Shown here piece by piece: positions 51,320-63,555 of a DNA stretch of 64,000 nucleotides (positions are counted from its first letter, which is position 1; the number at the start of each line of letters is the position of its first letter). The position numbers and the translations under genes are program-made. The notes under the pieces are model-generated. The model had not been told where the DNA came from. It did no database searches and was given only the letters and a program-made list of their open reading frames with translations. Source of the stretch: Novosphingobium capsulatum NBRC 12533 (GTDB lineage Bacteria > Pseudomonadota > Alphaproteobacteria > Sphingomonadales > Sphingomonadaceae); the NCBI RefSeq assembly GCF_001598375.1, contig NZ_BCYV01000007.1, positions 248,001-312,000 on the forward strand, written 5' to 3'.

Positions 51320-53656
51320 TCAAAACTGCCGCGCCAGGGTGACCATGAAGGCCCGCCCGCTGCCGATGTAATAGCTGGGCGCCGCGCCCGCGATCAGCGT
51401 GCCGCCGGTGCCGATGGTGTCGCGCGCGGCCGGCGTCACCGCCTGCACGCCCGACAGCACATGGGGATTGGTCACGTTGATGGCGTTGAGACGCAGATCG
51501 GTGCGCTTGCCGTCGAGCCAGGCGGCCAGGTGTACGCCGATCGACAGGTCGAGCGTGGCATAGCCGGGAATGCGCTCGTCGTTCATGAACGTTGCGAACT
51601 GCGGCCCGAGATATTTCATCGCGAAACTGCCGAACAGGTGCGTATCGTCATAGGTGCCGCCCAGCGCAAACTGCCAGGCCGGGCTCGATACCGCGACCTT
51701 ACCCGCCGTGGGCAGGAAATCGCCACCCGCCGGCAGGTTGTCCTTGATCCGCGCGCGCAGCCACTCGCCCGAGGCATAGAGGCTCATCCCCGCGAGAGGG
51801 CGCCAATCGACTTCGGCATCGACGCCCCAGCTTTCCTGCCGCCCGGCATTGAGCGTGGTGTTGACCATTGCGCCGTTGACGTTGGCCATCGTCGCCACCA
51901 GGCGGTTGCGGAAGGCATAGTGAAACCCGGTGGCCGAGGCGGACAGATTGCGCCCCTGCCAGCGCCAGCCCAGCTCCTGCGCCAGCGAATATTCGTTCTT
52001 CAGCGCGGTGGTGCCGTAGGTGGCAATGCCGCCATAGCCATCATAGGTATCGTAGAGCGTGTATTCGTCGGGCGCGCGGAAGTTGGTGGTAATATTGGCA
52101 AAGACCTGCTGCCGATCGGTCAGCCGCACATGCAGCGCTGCGCGCGGCAGCGCGGCAAAGCTATCGAAATGCAGGCGGCCCTGGTTGCCGGGCAGATTGT
52201 TGCGCCCGGCGTGGAGCAGGTCCACTCCCTTGAAGCCCAGGTCCAGCGTCACGCGCGGCGACAGGGCCACGCTGTCGGCCAGGAAGAACGCCTTGGCCAC
52301 GGTGATCGTCTTGGTATCGCCGATCGAGAACAGCCGTCCATCGGCGGTGCGCACGGCGTGTTCGTCGCGCGCCCAGCCATCGACCGGATCGCCATTGGCG
52401 CCCAGCGGGGTAAAGCTTTCCACCACGCGGTCGCTGCCATAGTCGATCCACAGCCCGGCCGTCAGCGTGTGGGCGCCGCGCGCCAGGGTCAGCCGCGCGA
52501 TCTGCCCGGCGCGCATCTGTTCGCCCAGCCAGTTGCCCAGCACGTTGACCGTGCCGCCATTTTCCAGGCCAGCGAGCTTGAGCGGCGCGTCAAGCGCCTG
52601 GGTGCCCAGATAAGTACCGGGGTAATAGCCATCGGGCCCGAGCGAGGCGCCATAGGGCGAGTTGCCATAGCCGAACTGGAGATAGCTGGTGGTATCGAGC
52701 GTCAGCCCCGTGCCCAGCACCAGATGCACCGGCGCTGCGAAATAGAGGTTGCGGAACGGCTGGCGATAGAGCCGCCAATAGTTGAGATCGCCCTCGCCAT
52801 AGCTGGCCGACAGGTTGAACCCGCGCCCCTGCGCCTGCCAATCGGCCAGCGTCGGGCTGAGATAGGTGGAATTGCTGGCGTCGTTATAGGAAACCGACAG
52901 GCTGGCGGTGTTGCCATTGCCCCATTCGCCGGCGATCTTGGCGTCGATGTGCTGGCGCTTGTCCACGCCCGGCCCGCGCCAGTTGTCGGCGCTGTTGTTG
53001 GAATAGGACAGGAACGCGCGCACCGGCGCCTGGCCCAGGTTGCCGCTGTCCACACGCACGAACACGCGGCGTTCGTTGAACGAGCCGAGCGAGGCATCGG
53101 CCATCACGCCGAAATCGCGGTGCGGCGCGTCCAAGCTCAAGGCCAGCAACCCGCCCACGGCATTGATCACCGGCGCGGCGATATCGGCCGAGCCCTGGCT
53201 CAATTCCACCCGCGCCACATTCTCAGGATCGGCAAACTGCGCCGGATAGGCAAAGTAATAGCCGATGTCGTTCTGCGGCGCGCCTTCCATGGTCACGCCG
53301 ATGGCATCCTGGCCCAACCCGCGCAGGGTAAGGCTGGACGAGGTGGACAGGCCGAACGGATCGGTGCCGGCGACATTGGCGCCGGGCAGGATGTTGACCA
53401 GCTGGAACGCGTTGAACGTGGCGGCCTGCTTTTCGATGAACGCCGCGCCGATCGTGCTGACCGCCTTGGGCGCGTCGGTATCGGGCAGCAGCCCTTCGGG
53501 ATCGGGATGGCCGATGACGCGGATCGGGCGGGTGCCGTCAGCCGCGCCGGCATCATTGGCCGCAGCGGCATGGGCAGCGACGGCGGCCGTTCCCGCCATC
53601 ATCGCCAGCGCCATGGCCGCGCCCCGCATGGCCCGCTTGCGCGTCGTGCCGATCAT
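51320..53656 (-). CDS. TonB-dependent outer-membrane receptor
   Basis: 778 residues. Signal peptide (about 1-30, ALAMMAGTAAVAAHAA), TonB-box-like TRPIRVIGHPDP, plug (FNAFQLVNILPGANVAGTDP; SSLTLRGLGQDAIGVTMEGA) and beta-barrel ending in Phe (AFMVTLARQF). The frame runs upstream into the acr3 gene, but ATG 53656 is the first that gives a signal peptide. No STN domain, so unlike the 43-46 kb receptor it is a plain transporter. First gene of an operon with the kinase and PnuC. The 100 bases upstream show no recognisable TPP, cobalamin or NAD riboswitch. Confidence 0.9.
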   Translation of the reverse strand: MIGTTRKRAMRGAAMALAMMAGTAAVAAHAAAANDAGAADGTRPIRVIGHPDPEGLLPDTDAPKAVSTIGAAFIEKQAATFNAFQLVNILPGANVAGTDPFGLSTSSSLTLRGLGQDAIGVTMEGAPQNDIGYYFAYPAQFADPENVARVELSQGSADIAAPVINAVGGLLALSLDAPHRDFGVMADASLGSFNERRVFVRVDSGNLGQAPVRAFLSYSNNSADNWRGPGVDKRQHIDAKIAGEWGNGNTASLSVSYNDASNSTYLSPTLADWQAQGRGFNLSASYGEGDLNYWRLYRQPFRNLYFAAPVHLVLGTGLTLDTTSYLQFGYGNSPYGASLGPDGYYPGTYLGTQALDAPLKLAGLENGGTVNVLGNWLGEQMRAGQIARLTLARGAHTLTAGLWIDYGSDRVVESFTPLGANGDPVDGWARDEHAVRTADGRLFSIGDTKTITVAKAFFLADSVALSPRVTLDLGFKGVDLLHAGRNNLPGNQGRLHFDSFAALPRAALHVRLTDRQQVFANITTNFRAPDEYTLYDTYDGYGGIATYGTTALKNEYSLAQELGWRWQGRNLSASATGFHYAFRNRLVATMANVNGAMVNTTLNAGRQESWGVDAEVDWRPLAGMSLYASGEWLRARIKDNLPAGGDFLPTAGKVAVSSPAWQFALGGTYDDTHLFGSFAMKYLGPQFATFMNDERIPGYATLDLSIGVHLAAWLDGKRTDLRLNAINVTNPHVLSGVQAVTPAARDTIGTGGTLIAGAAPSYYIGSGRAFMVTLARQF

Positions 53657-53757
53657 CCCTGTTACACTTTCTTCTGCCTGCAAAGGGGGCGCGCCTACAC
53701 CCTTATGCGCGGCGGCGAAAGCATGGCCTTTTGGCGGGGGCAAGTTTGCCGCAGGGT

Positions 53758-54786
53758 TCAGGCCGGCGCCTGTTCGTACCAGCCGCGCGTGACCTTTACC
53801 CCGTGCACGATCGACAGCATCACCGGCACTTCCACCAGCACGCCCACCACCGTGGCCAGCGCCGCACCCGATTGCAGCCCGAACAGGGAAATCGCGGCCG
53901 CCACTGCCAGTTCGAAAAAGTTTGACGCACCGATCAGCGCCGCCGGCGCCGCCACGCACCAGGCCACCCCCAGGCGGCGCGACAGCCAATAGGCCAGCGC
54001 GGCATTGCCATAGACCTGGATCAGGATCGGCACGGCCAACAGCGCGATCACCACCGGCTGCGCCACGATCGCCCGGCCCTGGAAGCCGAACAGCAGCACC
54101 AGCATGGCCAGCAACGCGACCAGCGAAACCGGGCCAAGCGCGGCCAGCAGCCTGCCGAGCGCCGGCTGTCCGCCGCGCGCCAGCACAGCCCGTCGCAACA
54201 CTTGCGCGGCAATCACCGGCACCACGATATAGAGCACGACCGACAGCAGGAGCGTGGCCCAGGGCACCTGCACCGCCGCCACGCCCAGCAGCAGGCCGAC
54301 CAGCGGCGCGAACAGGAACACCATGATCACGTCGTTGAGCGCCACTTGCGACAGCGTATAGGTCGGCTCCCCATCGCAGAGGTTGGACCACACGAACACC
54401 ATCGCCGTGCACGGCGCGGCCGCCAGCAGGATCAGCCCGGCGATATAGGATGGCCCCTGCCCGGCCGGCAGCAGCGGCGCGAACAGCCAGCCGATGAACA
54501 GCGTGCCCAGCAGCGCCATCGAAAACGGCTTGACCGCCCAGTTGATCAGCAGGGTTACACCCACCCCTTTCCAGTGCTGGCGCACCGCACCCAACGCCGC
54601 GAAATCGATCTTGAGCAGCATCGGCACGATCATCAACCAGATCAGCCCTGCCACCACCAGGTTGACCTGTGCCAGCTGCGCGGCGGCAATCGCGGCAAAC
54701 AGCCCGGGCAAGACCTGGCCCAGCGCCACGCCGGCCACGATGCACAGTGCCACCCACAGCGAGAGATAGCGTTCGAACGTGCCCAT
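53758..54786 (-). CDS. arsB: ACR3-family arsenite efflux transporter
   Basis: 342 residues, about ten helices. The essential Cys126 is in LAAAPCTAMVFVWS, and VALNDVIMVFLFAPLV and IVPMLLKIDF are ACR3 hallmarks. Exports As(III) using the proton gradient. Three bases separate it from arsC upstream, and it ends the arsR-arsC-acr3 operon. Confidence 0.95.
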   Translation of the reverse strand: MGTFERYLSLWVALCIVAGVALGQVLPGLFAAIAAAQLAQVNLVVAGLIWLMIVPMLLKIDFAALGAVRQHWKGVGVTLLINWAVKPFSMALLGTLFIGWLFAPLLPAGQGPSYIAGLILLAAAPCTAMVFVWSNLCDGEPTYTLSQVALNDVIMVFLFAPLVGLLLGVAAVQVPWATLLLSVVLYIVVPVIAAQVLRRAVLARGGQPALGRLLAALGPVSLVALLAMLVLLFGFQGRAIVAQPVVIALLAVPILIQVYGNAALAYWLSRRLGVAWCVAAPAALIGASNFFELAVAAAISLFGLQSGAALATVVGVLVEVPVMLSIVHGVKVTRGWYEQAPA

Positions 54787-54789
54787 GGT

Positions 54790-55218
54790 TCAGATCACCC
54801 GCTGCCCGGCAGCATCGACCACAACCTCGCCATCTTCCTTGGCAAAGGCGCCCAGCTGCGCATGGGGCAGCAGGTCCAGCACCGCTTCGGACGGGCGGCA
54901 CAGCTTGACCCCCAGCGGCGAAACTACCAGCGGGCGGTTGATAAGGATGGGATGGGCCATCATCGCATCGATCAGGGCGCTGTCATTCAGCGCGGGATTG
55001 TCGAGGCCCAGTTCGGCATAGGGCGTGCCCTTTGCACGCAACAGTTCGCGCGGCGTGATGCCGGCGCGGACGATCAGCTGCGCCAGCAGATCGCGCGCCG
55101 GCGGCGTCTTGAGGTATTCGACCACGTGCGGCTCGATCCCGGCATTGCGGATCAGCGCCAGCGTATTGCGCGAGGTGCCGCATTCCGGGTTGTGGTAGAT
55201 GACGATGTCGACGCTCAC
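54790..55218 (-). CDS. arsC: Glutaredoxin-dependent arsenate reductase
   Basis: 142 residues, the normal length. Catalytic Cys13 in YHNPECGTSRNT; the anion-site arginines are in RAKGTPYAELGL and HPILINRPLV. Reduces As(V) to As(III) for Acr3. Starts at GTG 55218 with AAAGGA six bases upstream; an in-frame ATG at 55281 lies inside arsR and adds unrelated residues. Confidence 0.95.
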   Translation of the reverse strand: MSVDIVIYHNPECGTSRNTLALIRNAGIEPHVVEYLKTPPARDLLAQLIVRAGITPRELLRAKGTPYAELGLDNPALNDSALIDAMMAHPILINRPLVVSPLGVKLCRPSEAVLDLLPHAQLGAFAKEDGEVVVDAAGQRVI

Positions 55219-55231
55219 GCCGCAGATCCTT

Positions 55232-55564
55232 TCAGCAACAGGGGGATAGCGCGGCGACCAGCGGCGCGCACAGCGCGGCATTGCCCGCGCAGCAATCGGT
55301 GACCAGGAACAGCATCACGGCGCGCAGGCCATCAAGGTCTGCCCGATAGACGATCGTGCGCCCTTGCCGTTGTGACTGCACCAGCCCGGCGCGGGCGAGG
55401 ATGCCCAGATGCGCCGACATGGTGTTTTGCGGCACGCCGAGCAGGCGGGCGATTTCGCCCGCTGCCAGCCCGGCCGGCTCGTGCCGCACCAGCACGCGAA
55501 ACACGTCCAGCCGCGTGCCCTGCGCCAAGGCACCCAGCGCCGCTATGGCCGAATCACTATCCAT
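55232..55564 (-). CDS. arsR: ArsR-family arsenic-responsive repressor
   Basis: 110 residues. Winged helix-turn-helix (EIARLLGVPQNTMSAHLGIL) in a typical ArsR fold. As(III)-binding cysteines are not in the classical ELCVCDL place; instead there are C-terminal cysteines (TDCCAGNAALC and a terminal SPCC), a pattern seen in alternative ArsR types. Represses its own operon, probably at 55565-55584. Confidence 0.93.
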   Translation of the reverse strand: MDSDSAIAALGALAQGTRLDVFRVLVRHEPAGLAAGEIARLLGVPQNTMSAHLGILARAGLVQSQRQGRTIVYRADLDGLRAVMLFLVTDCCAGNAALCAPLVAALSPCC

Positions 55565-55584
55565 ATATCCAGATTAATGGATAT
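55565..55584 (-). promoter_or_regulatory. Probable ArsR operator
   Basis: Inverted repeat ATATCC-N8-GGATAT immediately upstream of the arsR ATG. The AT-rich dyad stands out from the GC-rich surroundings and sits where a repressor would block the arsR promoter. Confidence 0.6.
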
Positions 55585-55610
55585 GTTTCGCGTTGACCAG
55601 TCCCGGTGCG

Positions 55611-57080
55611 CTAGGAAATCGCCGGCGCCAGGCGATCGACCAGGATGGCGCTGGCCTGGTTCAGCCCGATCAGTTCCACCGCGATGCCATGATGGCGCAT
55701 CTTGGAAACCACGTCTTCCAGCGCGCCCACGGCGGTGACGTCCCACAAGTGGCTGGCGGTCAGGTCGATCCGCACGCGCCTGGCATCATCGCGCAGGTCA
55801 AACCGGTCGGCAAAGATATCCGCGCTGGCAAAGAACACCTGGCCCGTCACGACATAGGTGCGGGTATCGCTGGCCGCGTCATAGCTGTCGCGCACTTCCA
55901 TCATCCGCGTCACCTTGAAGGCAAAGAACACCCCGCTCAACAGCACGCCCACGGCAACACCGGCGGCAAGATCGTGGGTGGCCACGGTCACCAGCACGGT
56001 GGCGACCATGACCACGCCCGAAACCTTGGGATGGCGCGCCAGATCGCGGATCGAGCCCCACGAAAACGTGCTGATCGACACCATGATCATGATCGCCACC
56101 AGGGCCGCGACCGGCACTTGCGCCACCCACGGGCGCAGCGGCACCATCACGACGAGCAGGAACACCCCGGCAACCAGCGTGGACAGCCGCCCGCGGCCAC
56201 CATAGCGCACATTGCCCACCGTCTGGCCGATCATGCCGCACCCGGCAATGCCGCCAAACAGCCCGGCGGCAAGATTGGCCAGGCCCAGGCCGGTGCACTC
56301 GCGCGCCTTGCTGCTCGATGTTTCAGTCAGATCATCGACCACGCTGGCGGTCATCATCGATTCGAGCAGGCCCACCGCCGCCACCGCCAGGGCATAGGGC
56401 ATGACGATGCGCAGCGTTTCCCACGCCATCGGCACGCCGGGCCAGGTCAGCGAGGGCAGAGTGGCAGGCAGGCGGCCGAGGTCGGCCACGGTGTGGACCG
56501 GCATGGGAAACGCCATGCTGATCGCGGTCAAGGCCACGATGCAGATCAGCGGCGAGGGGATCGCCGTGGTGATGCGCGGCGCCAGATAGATGATCGCCAG
56601 GCCAGCCGCGATGAGGGCATAAGTATGCCACGTCACATCGAGCATCTGCGGCACCTGCGCCGAAAAGATCAGGATGGCGAGCGCGTTGACAAAGCCTGTC
56701 CGCACCGAACGCGAAACGAAGCGCATCAGCACGTCGAGCTTGAGCAGCCCGAACACGATCTGGAAAACGCCGGCGAGCAGCGTGGCGGCCAGCAGATAGG
56801 GCAGGCCGTGGGCATGCACCAACGCTGCTGCAACCAGCGCGACAGAGCCTGCCGCGCCCGAAATCATCGCAGGGCGCCCACCGGCAAAGGCAATGACGAT
56901 GCCGATCACGAACGAGGCGAACAGCCCCACTTCCGGGTCGATCCCGGCGACGAAGGAAAAGGCGATAACCTCTGGAATAAGCGCAAAGGTGCCGACCATG
57001 CCGGCAAGGATGTCGCGCCGGGCGCTGGTGGCGCTGTCCCACCATTCGGCGCGATAGCGCGCAAAACTGCTGTTGTTCAT
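55611..57080 (-). CDS. SulP-family anion transporter with STAS domain
   Basis: 489 residues. About ten to twelve membrane helices (DILAGMVGTFALIPEVIAFS; AGRPAMISGAAGSVALVAAA-type GRPAMISGAAGS) followed by a C-terminal STAS domain (RVRIDLTASHLWDVTAVGAL; AVELIGLNQASAILVDRL). SulP proteins import sulfate, bicarbonate or related anions. The gene ends 27 bases beyond the arsR operator and is a separate unit. Its 5' leader is unusually long and structured. Confidence 0.92.
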   Translation of the reverse strand: MNNSSFARYRAEWWDSATSARRDILAGMVGTFALIPEVIAFSFVAGIDPEVGLFASFVIGIVIAFAGGRPAMISGAAGSVALVAAALVHAHGLPYLLAATLLAGVFQIVFGLLKLDVLMRFVSRSVRTGFVNALAILIFSAQVPQMLDVTWHTYALIAAGLAIIYLAPRITTAIPSPLICIVALTAISMAFPMPVHTVADLGRLPATLPSLTWPGVPMAWETLRIVMPYALAVAAVGLLESMMTASVVDDLTETSSSKARECTGLGLANLAAGLFGGIAGCGMIGQTVGNVRYGGRGRLSTLVAGVFLLVVMVPLRPWVAQVPVAALVAIMIMVSISTFSWGSIRDLARHPKVSGVVMVATVLVTVATHDLAAGVAVGVLLSGVFFAFKVTRMMEVRDSYDAASDTRTYVVTGQVFFASADIFADRFDLRDDARRVRIDLTASHLWDVTAVGALEDVVSKMRHHGIAVELIGLNQASAILVDRLAPAIS

Positions 57081-57310
57081 GCTGTAAAAAACCGAGGAGG
57101 TCGCAACGGGCGATCAGGCGGCCGATCTGGCGGGCAGCAGGGGCTGCCAACGGCCGGCCACAGGGCTGAAAGCGCCCCGGCGACAAGCATTGTCCGGCGG
57201 ATTGGCGGCCGGAATAGCCACCCGGGGTTGCACCGGGTCCATGCGATTGGCGCCTCCCTATCGCCGCGCGGCGCCCAGGGCAATGCCCTGCGTGCAGAGA
57301 AAAAATCATG
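57081..57310 (-). promoter_or_regulatory. Structured leader of the SulP gene (candidate cis-regulatory RNA)
   Basis: About 350 bases separate the SulP start from the divergent nitroreductase, with no gene in between. On the SulP strand it holds hairpins ACCCGG-TGCAACC-CCGGGT (57220-57238) and a CCGGACAA-TGC-TTGTCGCCGG stem (57178-57198). A six-T run occurs at 57091-57086, immediately before the start region. This suggests a leader RNA controlling the transporter. I cannot match it confidently to a known riboswitch. Confidence 0.4.
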
Positions 57311-57431
57311 GCCCGATCTGATCGGGCCTGCCCCAAAGGCCATGGAATATGCCGTGGGCAATACCCATAACGCGGGCTGACACCCCGCCGGGCGCCCGCT
57401 GCCCGGCTGCCCAGCCCCAGGAGAATTTCCC

Positions 57432-58097
57432 CTGTCCGACATTCTTGCTACCGCCCGCCGTCGCCACACGGCCAAGGCCTATGACCCCACGCGCCGCATC
57501 AGCGACGCTGATATCGAAACGCTGGAAAACCTGCTGCGCTTCAGCCCGTCGAGCACCAATCTCCAGCCCTGGCACTTCATCGTGGCCGGCACGGACGAAG
57601 GCAAGGAACGCGTGGCCAAGGCCGCGCAGGAACGCTTTGCCTTCAATGCCAAGGCCATCCGCGATGCCTCGCACGTGGTGGTCTTTGCCAGCCTGATCGA
57701 TGCCAGCGCCGAACACATCGCCCGCATTACCGCCCAGGAAGAGGCTGATGGCCGCTTTGCCGCCGATCCCGAAGGGATGAAGGCGCGCGCCAATGGCGGG
57801 CGCATCACCTTTTCGGGCATCCACAAGTTCGACACGCGCGACCAGCAGCACTGGCTGGACAAGCAGGTCTATCTCAATCTCGGGCAGTTCCTGCTGGGCG
57901 CGGCCACGCTGGGCATCGATGCCACGCCGATGGAAGGGATCGACACGCGCCTGCTCGACGCTGAATTCGGCCTGCGGGACAAGGGCTTCACCAGCCTGTT
58001 CGTGGTCGCGCTGGGCTATGCCGACAAGGATGCCGATTACAACGGCCGCCTGCCCAAGTCGCGCCTGCCGATCGAAACGATCATCACCCGCGTCTGA
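57432..58097 (+). CDS. NfsB-type NAD(P)H nitroreductase, apparent CTG start
   Basis: 221 residues if translation starts at CTG 57432. FMN-binding family marks include RRHTAKAYDP (residues 10-19), FSPSSTNLQPWHFIVAG, LGQFLLGAATLGIDATPMEG and the late ALGYADKDADYNGRLPKSRL. Likely reduces nitro compounds or quinones. Between the in-frame stop at 57378 and Met at 57582 there is no ATG, GTG or TTG. AGGAGA lies eight bases before the CTG, and the predicted N-terminus aligns with normal family starts. An internal start would delete the FMN-phosphate site. Confidence 0.87.
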   Translation: MSDILATARRRHTAKAYDPTRRISDADIETLENLLRFSPSSTNLQPWHFIVAGTDEGKERVAKAAQERFAFNAKAIRDASHVVVFASLIDASAEHIARITAQEEADGRFAADPEGMKARANGGRITFSGIHKFDTRDQQHWLDKQVYLNLGQFLLGAATLGIDATPMEGIDTRLLDAEFGLRDKGFTSLFVVALGYADKDADYNGRLPKSRLPIETIITRV

Positions 58098-58110
58098 GTG
58101 AGCGGGCGGT

Positions 58111-58154
58111 AAAAGCCTGCGCGCTGGGGCAAGCCCCGGCGCGCAGGCTTTTAC
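58111..58154 (+). terminator. Strong terminator hairpin after the nitroreductase
   Basis: TAAAAGCCTGCGCG pairs with CGCGCAGGCTTTTA, with an inner GGGGC-AA-GCCCC stem, 14 bases after the stop. The stem ends in TTTTA, giving a classical intrinsic terminator. Confidence 0.8.
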
Positions 58155-58203
58155 ACACACCCTTGCGCAAGCGCCCGCGATTGCCGATGGACGGCGACCG
58201 GGC

Positions 58204-62183
<3,980 letters not shown>

Positions 62184-63446
62184 TCAATCCACCCATTCCC
62201 GCGCCAGATGGCGCGCGCCTGCCAGCATCAGCACGGCCGCGAGCAGGTAGAAGCCCAGGCCGATCTGGATCGCCTGGCGAAGCGCATCGTTGCCGAAATG
62301 CGGCGTGAGCAGGTCAGACAGCTTGCCGATGGTCAGCGACCCCAGGCCCACGCCGATCAGGTTGTTGATCAGCAGGAACGCGGCAGAGGCCGTAGCGCGC
62401 ATCGGTGCGGGCACCAGGTGCTGCACCGCGGTCAGGATCGGGCCGAGCCAGATATAGACCAGCGCCTGGGGCAACAGGAACAGCCAGAACGCCAGCGCGG
62501 CGCTGCCGGCATGGAGCCCGGCGACGAACAGCGGCACCCCGGCCAGGAACGCCAGCGCGGGCACACGGGCATAGGCGGCGCGGCTGCGCGTGCCCAGCCA
62601 ATCGGCCAGCACGCCCCCGGCCATCACCCCGGCAGAGCCGCCCACCAGCAGCAGCAGGCCAAAGAACTGCGAGGTTTCGACCAGGCCCAGGGCAAACGAG
62701 CGGCGCATCAGCGAAGGCAGCCAGAACGCCAGGCCATAGCCCATCATCGAACACGATGCCGCGCCCAGCGCCAGCAGCCAGAAACTGCGCTTGCGCGCCA
62801 GGATCGCCAGAACCGCGCGCATCGCCGGCGCTTCCCCCGCTTGCGGACGGCGCGGATCGCGCACGGCCCAGGCAAACAGCGGGGTGAATGCCAGGCCGGC
62901 CAGGCCCACCGCCAGGAACGCCGCGCGCCAGTTCACCGCCGCCGCGACATAGCCACCCAAGAGGATGCCCGCTGCCGATCCCAGCGGGATGCCCAGCGAA
63001 TAGATCGCCAGTGCGCGTGCCCGCCGCTGCGGCGGAAAGGTATCGGAAATCAGCGCATAGGATGGCGCTACGCCGCCGGCCTCGCCCACCCCCACCCCCA
63101 GCCGGCAGGCAAACATCGCCCAAAAGCCCGAAACCATGCCGCACAGCGCGGTAAACGCGCTCCACACCGCCAGCGAGGCCGCAATCACCCGCGTGCGCCC
63201 GCGCCGATCGGCCAGCCAGGCCAGCGGCAGACCCATGGTGGAATAGAGCAGGGCAAAGGCAAAGCCGCCCAGCGCGCCGAGCTGGGTGTCGCTCAGGCCC
63301 AGATCGGCCTTGATCGGCCCGGCGAGAATGCCCAGGATCTGCCGATCGATGAAATTGAACGTATAGACCACCAGCAGCATCGCCAGCACGAACGCCGGGC
63401 GGCGCAGCAAGGGCAAGCTATCGTGCGATTCTGGCGCAGGTGGCAT
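62184..63446 (-). CDS. MFS transporter (spinster-like)
   Basis: 420 residues with 12 hydrophobic segments. Motif A-like ADRRGRTRVIA lies after helix 2, and YTFNFIDRQILGILAGPIKA at helix 1 is the hallmark of spinster-type MFS proteins common in sphingomonads. Substrate unknown. Divergent from a TetR regulator with a dyad in between, suggesting regulated efflux or uptake. Thirty bases separate it from pip, so pip may be co-transcribed. Confidence 0.9.
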   Translation of the reverse strand: MPPAPESHDSLPLLRRPAFVLAMLLVVYTFNFIDRQILGILAGPIKADLGLSDTQLGALGGFAFALLYSTMGLPLAWLADRRGRTRVIAASLAVWSAFTALCGMVSGFWAMFACRLGVGVGEAGGVAPSYALISDTFPPQRRARALAIYSLGIPLGSAAGILLGGYVAAAVNWRAAFLAVGLAGLAFTPLFAWAVRDPRRPQAGEAPAMRAVLAILARKRSFWLLALGAASCSMMGYGLAFWLPSLMRRSFALGLVETSQFFGLLLLVGGSAGVMAGGVLADWLGTRSRAAYARVPALAFLAGVPLFVAGLHAGSAALAFWLFLLPQALVYIWLGPILTAVQHLVPAPMRATASAAFLLINNLIGVGLGSLTIGKLSDLLTPHFGNDALRQAIQIGLGFYLLAAVLMLAGARHLAREWVD

Positions 63447-63514
63447 TCGTCTCTCCCATTGAGCGCGGCGTGGACTTGGCTGTACCTTGCGCTGCCGGCC
63501 GGTTCCGGCATACT

Positions 63515-63532
63515 AGTGAAAAATGAATCACT
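63515..63532. promoter_or_regulatory. Possible TetR operator between the MFS and TetR genes
   Basis: Dyad AGTGA-N8-TCACT in a short AT-rich stretch of the 109-base divergent intergenic region, 24 bases before the TetR start. Size and position suit a TetR-dimer site controlling both genes. Motif reading only. Confidence 0.4.
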
Positions 63533-63555
63533 CTTCAAATTAGAACTGGCTGCTC

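Noticed and set aside
53657..53757. TPP or cobalamin riboswitch upstream of the TonB-kinase-PnuC operon
   Set aside because: None of the conserved TPP core (GCTGAGA, ACCCTT) or cobalamin box sequence is present on the minus strand.
53657..54901. N-terminal extension of the TonB receptor to a 1193-residue protein
   Set aside because: It reads through acr3 in another frame. The signal peptide starts at 53656.
55593..57380. 595-codon open frame antisense to the SulP gene
   Set aside because: His/Arg-rich shadow; SulP helices and STAS domain are on the opposite strand.
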